Source: CAMBDR01 sp046597185 (GTDB lineage Bacteria; Pseudomonadota; Gammaproteobacteria; Burkholderiales; Burkholderiaceae_D). From it: 11,807 bases of DNA. The stretch covers positions 1 to 11,807 of the forward strand of contig JBKJLF010000500.1 of NCBI GenBank assembly GCA_046597185.1, read 5' to 3'. Of this stretch, positions 6,135-11,807 are shown one piece after another. The notes under the pieces are model-generated. The model did not search any database. It was not told the DNA's origin and saw only the letters and a list, made by a program, of their open reading frames with translations. Every line of letters begins with the position of its first letter. Positions within the stretch are counted from its first letter, which is position 1. The translations under genes and the position numbers were made by a program.

Positions 6135-9100
6135 TTAAAACGATTTCTTTTCATTGGCGCGTAAACGATAAGGGGTACCTGCCACGCTACCCGGTTTCGT
6201 CAACATGGCACTAATACTGGTAACTTGTTGCTCATCCAGCTTGCAAGTACCCAGCCAATCCCCCCGACGCAGCCACACATGCGCCACTTCCAGTGCGGCA
6301 ACACCTGGCCACGGCGTAGAAGGAATGGCACGCGCAATGCATATGTCCCGAGCCAGCAATTGTTCCAATCCTACCTCCCGCGTATCGCCCTGTGCAATGG
6401 TATTGGTCGCCAACAAGCCCGCCATACCGCCACGTTTGAGCAAATGCCCCACTCGCAAGAAAAAATAGGCGCACAAATCAGCGCTGCCTTTTTTACCGCC
6501 AGCCAAATTAGCCAGCAAATAATCGCGGTAATCCGTTCCCATTAAGCCAGTGATTTTTTGCTCGCCAATAAACGGCGGATTCCCCACAAACGCATCAAAC
6601 CCGCCCTTGGCAATAATTTCAGGATACGCCAAGGCCCAATGAAAACTGCGCCGTGCGCCAAGTTGTTCGCGGGCATAGGCTTGCAAGGGCTGCAAGCCTT
6701 GCGTCCAATACGCCATCATTTTTTCGGCCAGCATTTGCCGGGTGCTGATATAGGTTTTGCCGCGCAAGCCTTTGAGTTCCAGCGCCAGCAACACGTCTGC
6801 CGCTGCATTTAATTTGGCGACGGCTTCTTCGGCTTGTTGGTATAACGCCATTTTGAGCTGTAACTGCTCCGGCGTATCGCTGGGCATGTCTTCCAGCTTT
6901 TCACGTTTGTTTTGCGCTTCCTCAACATGCCGCCATAAGTTACCGGTTTCAAACGCGGTTTGCGGCACGCCTTCTGGGCGCAGGGTAAAGTCTTCCAGTT
7001 GTTTTTTGTCGGTAATGCCCAGTAGCGAATCACCACACTTGAAGGCATGATCCAAAAACGTGAAGGGGCGGGTGGCATCGACGGTAATCAACCACAGCGA
7101 GAGCTTAGCCATTTCCACCGCCATCGGGTTGATATCCACCCCATACAGGCAGCGGTCGGCAATGGCGCGGCAGGCGATGGCGTAGCGCTCTTTGGCGTCT
7201 TGCGGTAACAGGCGCTCGCTGGCATGGCCTTGCGATGGCGTTGCCAGCGGCGTCACCAATAATTGGCCGCTTTGCTCTTCATGCGCCCATGCCTCGCACA
7301 GGCGTTCGGCCAAATAGCGGCAGGTTTGCACTAAAAACGCGCCAGAACCCATCGCCATATCACACACCCGCAGCGCCAAGATTTCGCTGGCGGTTTTTAA
7401 CTGCCATTGGGCGTGCGCCACGCCTTGCGCCGGGCCGTGGTACACCAAAGGTTCCAAAGTGTGGCGCACAATCGGCTCGGTCAGGCTGGGGGGCGTGTAG
7501 TGCGTGCCGCTGCTGCGCCGCGCAGTGCCACTGGTAACATAGACGCGGCCAGCCAACACCACCATCGGTTTATCAAATGAATCAAGCCGCAGCAGCTTCG
7601 CATACGGGTACACGCGGGCCAGCAAGGCGCGCTCTTGCGCGCAGGCGAGCAAGAGCTTGTGCGCATCCGGCACGCTGGTGGCGGCCAGGTCTTTGCGCAA
7701 ACTGGCGGCGGCGCGTCCGGTTTCTTGTTGTAAAAACGCGACTAAAGCGTCTGATCCTTGTTCCGCCAAGGTTTCAAGCTGCGCCAGCGCCAGCTCGGCA
7801 TCTTTGCCGTTCGCCCCTTTTAAGCCCAGCACCACGTCACTGGCGCGCACGGCGGTGTGATCGAGCAAGCCTTCATACACATGGCCGATTTGCTCTACCC
7901 CCAGCGTGCGAAAAGAAACGCGGCGGGTTTCTTTCTGCGTGCCTTGCTGCGCCCCTTGCTTGGCGCGCAAGCGTTGCAGCGAATTGAGCAAATGCAATAC
8001 CACGCGGTTGTTCACCGCCAAGGGCTGGGCTTGGCTATGCCGCCAAGCACTGCCCGCGCTGCGCCCTTCCAAAAACGGGTAGCGCTCAGGGTCAAACAGT
8101 GAGCCGCCATAGGCGGGCATGGCTAAATCTTGATGCTGGATGCCGCCATGCACGGCGCGAAAGGTCGCCAGCAGGCGCACCCAGGCATCACAACGGCGTT
8201 CCAAAATTTCTTCGCCGTGGCGGTCGGCCACTTCCTGCAATTGTTCTTGCAAGGTGGAAACGGCGTAATTGTCGTCATACAGTGCTTCGCCCAAATGCAG
8301 CAGGCCGCGCTCTTCGGCGGAAAACAAAAACACCAACCGCATCATCACCGCCAGCGCCGCTTCGTATTGCTGGGCGGGCACTACGGCTTGCAGCAGTTGC
8401 CGCGTATTGGGGCTATCGAGCGCATCAAACGAATGCACCAGCACCGCCACCGCTTCGCGCACTTGTTGCCCAAGCTGGTCGGTTACGTCTTGCTGGTCGT
8501 TGGCGCTGTCGTTGAGCAAGGCTAACAGCGTCGCTTCCTGCGTCACATTAAACAGGCGGCGTGTCCCCATTAGCGAATGAAAGGCGCGCAGAGTGATCGG
8601 CTCATCGAACCATAATTGGCTATACCATGAGGCGTAGCCCGTGGCTTGGCCGCGTGGCGCATACACCAGCATCCATTGTTCGCCATTGCTGATCAAACCT
8701 AGGGCCACATCGCTGGCGTGCAGCAATTCCATCATGCGGGTGGCAGGGCTGGCGCGCCAATGCTTGCCGGGTACGGGTTTATCGAGTGGCTGGCCGGGCG
8801 GATAGCTTTGGATCAGTAATTGCGCTTGCCCGGCGGGGAGATAGCCATGTTGGGCGGGGGCGAGTAAGGCCCATTCGGGGCGTAAGGTTTCGCCCATTTC
8901 TGGCAGCTTAGCGCACAGGGCGGGCGGCAGGCTTTGGTTTTGCGCCAGCAGGAGGGCCGGGTAGCCTAAGAGTTGCTGCAATACATGGCACAGCCAGGCA
9001 TGCTGTCTGCCGGGCGCATCGGCTTGGGCGCGCCAGGCTTCATATTGTTCACGCAGCAGCTTGGCTTGCACGGCATCGCGCGCTTCAAGCTCATGCGGGA

Positions 9101-9191
9101 AGGCGCGCAGCAAGACCGGCAGCGAAACGAAGGGGCCGGAGATGTCAATCAAGCTATGCCAATCGGCGTGGTGGTGGGCGACATGCTTCAT
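6135..9191 (-). CDS. drmMI: DISARM adenine-N6 methyltransferase DrmMI, methyltransferase part (ends at an in-frame TAA)
   Basis: An Eco57I/PglX-like N6-adenine DNA methyltransferase, which in class 1 DISARM marks the host genome. The start is set at ATG 9191, which forms an ATGA overlap with the drmD stop and begins MKHVAHHHADWHSLI; an in-frame ATG at 9239 would add 16 residues but overlap drmD more deeply. In this numbering, GTHYTPPSLTEPIV lies at 562-575. The AdoMet-binding motif I, VCDMAMGSGAFLVQ, is at 609-622, YGVDINPMAVEMAKLSLWL at 683-701, and the catalytic motif IV, NPPF, at 871-874. The N-terminal half (1-550) is the large helical region typical of the family. The frame ends at TAA 6135-6137 after NEKKSF, where the family usually has Gln (SFQGS), consistent with a single CAA to TAA change. 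All methyltransferase motifs precede the stop; the recognition region follows it. Identification is firm; activity is uncertain. Confidence 0.92.
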   Translation of the reverse strand: MKHVAHHHADWHSLIDISGPFVSLPVLLRAFPHELEARDAVQAKLLREQYEAWRAQADAPGRQHAWLCHVLQQLLGYPALLLAQNQSLPPALCAKLPEMGETLRPEWALLAPAQHGYLPAGQAQLLIQSYPPGQPLDKPVPGKHWRASPATRMMELLHASDVALGLISNGEQWMLVYAPRGQATGYASWYSQLWFDEPITLRAFHSLMGTRRLFNVTQEATLLALLNDSANDQQDVTDQLGQQVREAVAVLVHSFDALDSPNTRQLLQAVVPAQQYEAALAVMMRLVFLFSAEERGLLHLGEALYDDNYAVSTLQEQLQEVADRHGEEILERRCDAWVRLLATFRAVHGGIQHQDLAMPAYGGSLFDPERYPFLEGRSAGSAWRHSQAQPLAVNNRVVLHLLNSLQRLRAKQGAQQGTQKETRRVSFRTLGVEQIGHVYEGLLDHTAVRASDVVLGLKGANGKDAELALAQLETLAEQGSDALVAFLQQETGRAAASLRKDLAATSVPDAHKLLLACAQERALLARVYPYAKLLRLDSFDKPMVVLAGRVYVTSGTARRSSGTHYTPPSLTEPIVRHTLEPLVYHGPAQGVAHAQWQLKTASEILALRVCDMAMGSGAFLVQTCRYLAERLCEAWAHEEQSGQLLVTPLATPSQGHASERLLPQDAKERYAIACRAIADRCLYGVDINPMAVEMAKLSLWLITVDATRPFTFLDHAFKCGDSLLGITDKKQLEDFTLRPEGVPQTAFETGNLWRHVEEAQNKREKLEDMPSDTPEQLQLKMALYQQAEEAVAKLNAAADVLLALELKGLRGKTYISTRQMLAEKMMAYWTQGLQPLQAYAREQLGARRSFHWALAYPEIIAKGGFDAFVGNPPFIGEQKITGLMGTDYRDYLLANLAGGKKGSADLCAYFFLRVGHLLKRGGMAGLLATNTIAQGDTREVGLEQLLARDICIARAIPSTPWPGVAALEVAHVWLRRGDWLGTCKLDEQQVTSISAMLTKPGSVAGTPYRLRANEKKSF

Positions 9192-10990
9192 GCCCGGCCC
9201 CCAATAATGGCGGCCACGGCTTTGCGCGGAATCAACCAAGTCACGGCAACCGGAAACAGGCGTGCGCTGGGGTTGGCAAAGCGTTGCCGCAAATTGGCCG
9301 CTTCACGCGCAATTTCAGCAGGTATTGCATCGTGGCGTTGTTGCAAGGCCTCCAGATCACGTTCGCGCTGTTGTTGGCCGGGTTCATCGTCGCCCAGATC
9401 GAGGCGCAATTGCGGATCAACCTCACGCGCCAATTCGGCGTGGATGGCGCGTTGTAAGTCTTGCAAAATGCTGGTGAGCTTGTTCACTTCTTTTTCTGCC
9501 AATTCGGTAAAGGTTTTTTCCAGATTTTTGGTGCGCTCGATTTGGCGCGCGTCCAGTGCGGCGTGCAGCGGTTCTTGCAGTTTATACCATAATTTTTGCA
9601 AAGTGGCTTGCAATTCTTCGGCAATATCCACCTGATTCATCGCTTGCAAGGCGTGGCGGGTTTCGCCAACATTTAAGCGCCGAAAGCGCCCATGCTGGAT
9701 TTCGCCCCCGGCGCAAATGATTTCTTCATGCAATCGTTGGTTGTCGCCGCCCAACACCACGATGCGGGCGTGCGCCAACACCACCGGGTGCGCCAGCGCG
9801 GCGTCATCCACGGTGCAAGCGCATACGCGCGACAGGTGGCGCGTGCTGTCGTCTTGCGCGCTGGTGGCCCAAATTTCGGCCCGCAACAGGCGCAGGCACA
9901 TTTGCACCAGACGGTGGTTTAAGTGCGCTAACACCACATCGTCGCGCCCGTTGGACAAGGCCGGGTCAAACACAATCGGACGTGGCTGCTTGGTGTGCGG
10001 ATGCGCCAGACCATCGGTACAGTGCGCCCAACTCAATTGCATGGGCGCAAGTTGAAACACCGGGCTGCGGGTGCGCACGCCTTGCGGGTCAGGCCAGATG
10101 CCGGGCAAGCTGACGGGGATTAATGGTGGCTGTTGCGCCAAGGCCAAGCCCACCCGCACCACGTTTTCTATCGCCTCGGGCGTCATGTCCAGTTCGTTAC
10201 GGGTGTCATCCAATTGCTGCGCCAATTTTTCCAATTGCTCGCGCAGTTTGCGATCCAATTTGAGTAAGGCGCGCACCGGTTCGGCGTCCTGTTCGGCGCG
10301 GCGGGTGTCCAAGTGCTGGCGGCGGCCCAGCATGGCTTCTTCAACCTGACTGGCGATTACCGGGCCAACCTTGCCCAAGTCTTCGCGGATGGTTTCTACC
10401 TTGAGCGCGGCGCGCATTAAAAATTCCAGATCGGCTTCCAGTTCGCCGACTTTGCCAGTGACGTTGGCTTGGTCAAAGCCGCTACCAACGAAGTGGAAGA
10501 TTTCGACCGTGGCGGCCTTTTGCCCGTGGCGGTCGATGCGGCCATTGCGCTGTTCCATCCGGTTCGGGTTCCACGGTATTTCCATATGAACCAGCTTATT
10601 GCAATGGTTTTGCAAGTTCACGCCTTCAGAGGCAGCATCGGTGGCGAGCAAAATGCGCACGCCCGATTGATCCGGGTGGGCCTGAAAGGCGGCTTTGATT
10701 TTTTCGCGCTGCTCGTTATCCATGCCGCCATATATCATGGCTAGCCGCTCATTGCGCGCAAAACCTTCGTGTGCCAGCAATTCATATAGCCATTTTTGGG
10801 TAGCGCGGTATTCGGTGAAGATAATCACCCGTTCTTGTCCCCATTGGCCTTGCGGTCGCACATGCAAGTTCAGCCATTGCACCAGTGTGCGCTCTTTGCT
10901 GTCGGCGCCATCGCTGCTATGGCTGCTATGGCTGGCAAATTGCTGTAGTTGCGCCAGCGGGATTTGCTCTTCGGCTGAGATGTTGCCCAA
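9188..10990 (-). CDS. drmD: DISARM SNF2-like helicase DrmD, C-terminal part (N-terminus missing)
   Basis: The C-terminal 600 residues of DrmD, the SNF2-type helicase of class 1 DISARM. The second helicase domain is complete: VIIFTEYR (55-62), ILLATDAASEGVNLQ (113-127) and QRNGRIDRHGQ (147-157, motif VI with its arginine fingers). The rest is the family's C-terminal region, including a charged helical stretch (about 490-560). The first RecA domain, with Walker A and DExH, is absent. The upstream DNA is a vapC remnant, and the only near start is TTG 10990 (an in-frame TGA is at 11021-11023), so this is a 5'-truncated gene and not a complete short protein. The junction lies at about 10985-11000. 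It overlaps drmMI by the ATGA at 9188-9191, which shows the original operon order. Without the ATPase half it could not act as a motor. Confidence 0.9.
   Translation of the reverse strand: MGNISAEEQIPLAQLQQFASHSSHSSDGADSKERTLVQWLNLHVRPQGQWGQERVIIFTEYRATQKWLYELLAHEGFARNERLAMIYGGMDNEQREKIKAAFQAHPDQSGVRILLATDAASEGVNLQNHCNKLVHMEIPWNPNRMEQRNGRIDRHGQKAATVEIFHFVGSGFDQANVTGKVGELEADLEFLMRAALKVETIREDLGKVGPVIASQVEEAMLGRRQHLDTRRAEQDAEPVRALLKLDRKLREQLEKLAQQLDDTRNELDMTPEAIENVVRVGLALAQQPPLIPVSLPGIWPDPQGVRTRSPVFQLAPMQLSWAHCTDGLAHPHTKQPRPIVFDPALSNGRDDVVLAHLNHRLVQMCLRLLRAEIWATSAQDDSTRHLSRVCACTVDDAALAHPVVLAHARIVVLGGDNQRLHEEIICAGGEIQHGRFRRLNVGETRHALQAMNQVDIAEELQATLQKLWYKLQEPLHAALDARQIERTKNLEKTFTELAEKEVNKLTSILQDLQRAIHAELAREVDPQLRLDLGDDEPGQQQRERDLEALQQRHDAIPAEIAREAANLRQRFANPSARLFPVAVTWLIPRKAVAAIIGGRA
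10913..10930. repeat. Two 9-nt tandem copies in the drmD fragment
   Basis: gctgctatg occurs twice in direct succession, encoding the HSSHSS stretch near the N-terminus of the drmD fragment. It is in-frame and probably reflects replication slippage in a linker. Confidence 0.6.
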
Positions 10991-10998
10991 GGCATGGC

Positions 10999-11121
10999 TC
11001 AGTGTACCGCCGACACCAGTTCATGCTCGCAGGTGGCGTACCAATGCTGCATGGCTTCGCGCTTGGGTCCCGTGACGAACAACGCAACCAAGGCACGGGT
11101 AACGACATAGCACGTAACCAT
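10999..11121 (-). pseudogene. vapC: VapC-type PIN-domain toxin remnant
   Basis: The 40 codons resemble the N-terminus of a PIN-domain VapC ribonuclease toxin. The family begins roughly M-x-x-Y-x-D-T-S-x-LVALF; here it reads MVTCYVVTRALVALFVTGPK, so the first catalytic aspartate is Val at residue 7 and the following Ser is Arg. The text then goes on REAMQHWYATCEHELVSAV before a TGA at 10999-11001, where family members continue for about 90 more residues with the other acidic residues. Immediately beyond, the DNA is drmD. The start overlaps the antitoxin stop as TAATG, the normal coupling in vapBC operons. The catalytic loss and truncation make it non-functional. Confidence 0.75.
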
Positions 11122-11366
11122 TAATAGCGCGCCGCATTGCGCACCGCATCCATGACCGACGACCCCATCGGCACGCTCGCGCTCGCCTCGACCAACTCGG
11201 CGGCAAACGCGGCACGGCACCATTTTTCAGTGTGAATGAGTAACGCGCCATCCGCCGTTATGTGCGCTTACACTGTATCACCCTCCTTCAGCCCGAATTG
11301 CCGCACCACGACCGCAGGGCTACGTAAGGCGAGGCTGTTACCCCATTTTGCGATAGACAAGTCCAT
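11121..11366 (-). pseudogene. vapB: VapB-type AbrB/MazE antitoxin, broken by an in-frame TAA
   Basis: From ATG 11366 the frame gives MDLSIAKWGNSLALR and ends KEGDTV at a TAA (11268-11270) after 32 residues. This is the SpoVT/AbrB (MazE-like) DNA-binding domain of antitoxins. Reading past the TAA in the same frame gives AHITADGALL, then FAAELVEASA and SVPMGSSVMD, ending ARY at TAA 11121-11123, which is the expected C-terminal toxin-binding tail. The total of 81 codons is normal for the family. Gln or Glu is usual at the stop position, so one base change explains it. The truncated product would keep DNA-binding strands but lose the toxin-neutralising tail. It is too short to show as a normal ORF. 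Confidence 0.75.
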
Positions 11367-11388
11367 TGTGCTGTCCCATAGTTATACG

Positions 11389-11402
11389 TGGATGTATATC
11401 CA
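11389..11402. promoter_or_regulatory. Palindromic operator candidate of vapBC
   Basis: TGGATGTATATCCA has perfect 5-base arms (TGGAT/ATCCA) and lies between the -10 element and the vapB start. AbrB-type antitoxins autorepress by binding such palindromes at their own promoter. Inferred from symmetry and position. Confidence 0.5.
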
Positions 11403-11429
11403 TTATAGTTAGATTTTGGTCGCTTGCAA
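11402..11429 (-). promoter_or_regulatory. Sigma-70-type promoter of the vapBC remnant
   Basis: On the minus strand TTGCAA (11429-11424) and a consensus TATAAT (11407-11402) are 16 bases apart, 36 bases upstream of the vapB ATG. The -10 box touches the palindromic operator. Transcription from here would run through vapBC into the drmD fragment, so this may now be the only promoter for drmD and drmMI. Confidence 0.6.
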
Positions 11430-11687
11430 TCGTTGGAGCATTAATCCAATGCTAACCGATACGCGTCGGCGCTGGATGCCAAGCAATCGCAACACTGCGC
11501 AAAGGACGATTGGCCTGCGCAATATCCGAGAGCGGCGGCGTGCGCGTGAGATCGGCGTGATTGGTCAAAAAGGTAAGCAAGGCGCTAGTGTGATGAAAAA
11601 TGCTTATTGGGGGCAGTTCGTGTGGCCGCGCGGGTAACGCAGGCGTGCGGTCGAGGCCGCGTTGCTGCGGTGCGCTGCTGCGGGAAT
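11430..11687 (-). other. Unassigned stretch between the vapB promoter and the drmA fragment
   Basis: No gene recognised. On the minus strand one frame stays open down to a TAG at 11452-11454 and reads, in part, SALLTFLTNHADLTRTPPLS and RSVAIAWHPAPTRIG, which looks protein-like but has no ATG start and no family I can name. It may be a gene remnant. Overlapping inverted repeats AGCATT/AATGCT (11437-11442, 11448-11453) and TTGGA/TCCAA (11433-11437, 11445-11449) lie at its left end. The stretch marks the breakpoint region between drmA and vapBC. Confidence 0.4.
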
Positions 11688-11807
11688 GCAGCGGCCTATG
11701 TCTTTGGGCGCATTGTACACCTGCACATGTTGCTCGCGTATTGCGCTACCGCACCATGGGCAAGAAGTTAATTGCAAGGGTGTGCCCGCTGGGCCGGGTC
11801 TGCCGCC
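11688..11807 (-). pseudogene. drmA: drmA internal fragment with the CPWCG motif
   Basis: Read from the window edge, 40 codons give GTPLQLTSCPWCGSAIREQ followed by HVQVYNAPKDIGRC. This is the Cys-containing block that in DrmA proteins follows the first helicase domain, shortly after the point where the 45-1763 segment ends. The match stops after GRC at about 11688; the expected continuation (a YCGD-like stretch, then VDEEIYR-type text) is absent and the frame runs on through unrelated sequence to a TAA at 11636-11638. It is therefore truncated on its 3' side by a rearrangement. On its 5' side it runs off the window. It is either a second copy of drmA or the physical continuation of the left-end copy. 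Confidence 0.7.

Noticed and set aside
8973..9635. A 220-codon open frame on the plus strand across the drmMI/drmD overlap
   Set aside because: It lies antisense to two recognised genes and its Ser/Arg/Cys-rich text shows no domain; a shadow frame.
11416..11637. A 73-codon plus-strand frame in the right-hand region
   Set aside because: Its first codons overlap the vapB promoter, it has no ribosome binding site and the Arg-rich text resembles no family.
1..11807. A changed genetic code (TAA read as Gln) as the explanation for the broken frames
   Set aside because: Several genes use TAA or TGA as normal ends (drmMI at 5052, vapB at 11121, the 470-residue gene at 3591), and vapC and drmD show deletions, so decay is simpler.
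1..11807. CRISPR arrays, tRNA or rRNA genes, IS transposase or plasmid replication genes
   Set aside because: No regularly spaced repeats, cloverleaf or rRNA sequence, transposase motif or replication protein was seen on either strand.

Overview
The window looks like proteobacterial DNA, probably beta- or gammaproteobacterial. This is inferred from the GC-rich drm genes, the AbrB/PIN-type toxin-antitoxin remnant and the integron-type recombination sites; no taxonomic marker gene is present. The backbone, read on the minus strand from right to left, is a class 1 DISARM anti-phage locus: drmD (SNF2-like helicase, C-terminal part only), drmMI (Eco57I/PglX-like adenine methyltransferase) and drmA (helicase, N-terminal part). 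drmB and drmC are not in the window.

Layout from left to right. 45-1763 (-): the first 572 codons of drmA, with Walker A intact, ending at a TGA. 1764-2050: a spacer holding promoter-like motifs and an attC-like site. 2051-3307 (+): an oppositely oriented gene whose protein resembles the GCS/amidoligase fold. It is flanked by attC-like sites at 1959-2040 and 3252-3320, so the stretch 2035-3314 reads as an integron-type gene cassette sitting inside the defence locus. 3321-3590: an AT-rich, structured convergent spacer. 3591-5003 (-): an AT-rich gene of unknown function. 5052-9191 (-): drmMI, interrupted by one in-frame TAA at 6135-6137, exactly where the methyltransferase domain gives way to the presumed target-recognition region. 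9188-10990 (-): the C-terminal helicase half of drmD, coupled to drmMI by an ATGA overlap. 10999-11366 (-): a vapBC-type toxin-antitoxin remnant with its promoter and a palindromic operator candidate. 11430-11687: unassigned. 11688-11807 (-): a 40-codon piece of drmA carrying the CPWCG motif, the part that would normally follow the left-end drmA segment.

In a functional class 1 DISARM system, DrmMI would mark self DNA while the DrmA and DrmD helicases act with DrmB and DrmC on incoming phage DNA. Here drmD lacks its ATPase N-terminal half, drmMI has a nonsense codon, drmA is split and vapBC has at least three lesions. The locus therefore looks eroded, or reshaped by cassette insertion and rearrangement. 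The two drmA pieces at opposite ends of the window suggest that the ends are adjacent in the source (a circular molecule or circularised contig) or that part of the locus is duplicated. The most unusual content is the cassette gene and the unknown 470-residue gene, which together separate drmMI from drmA.
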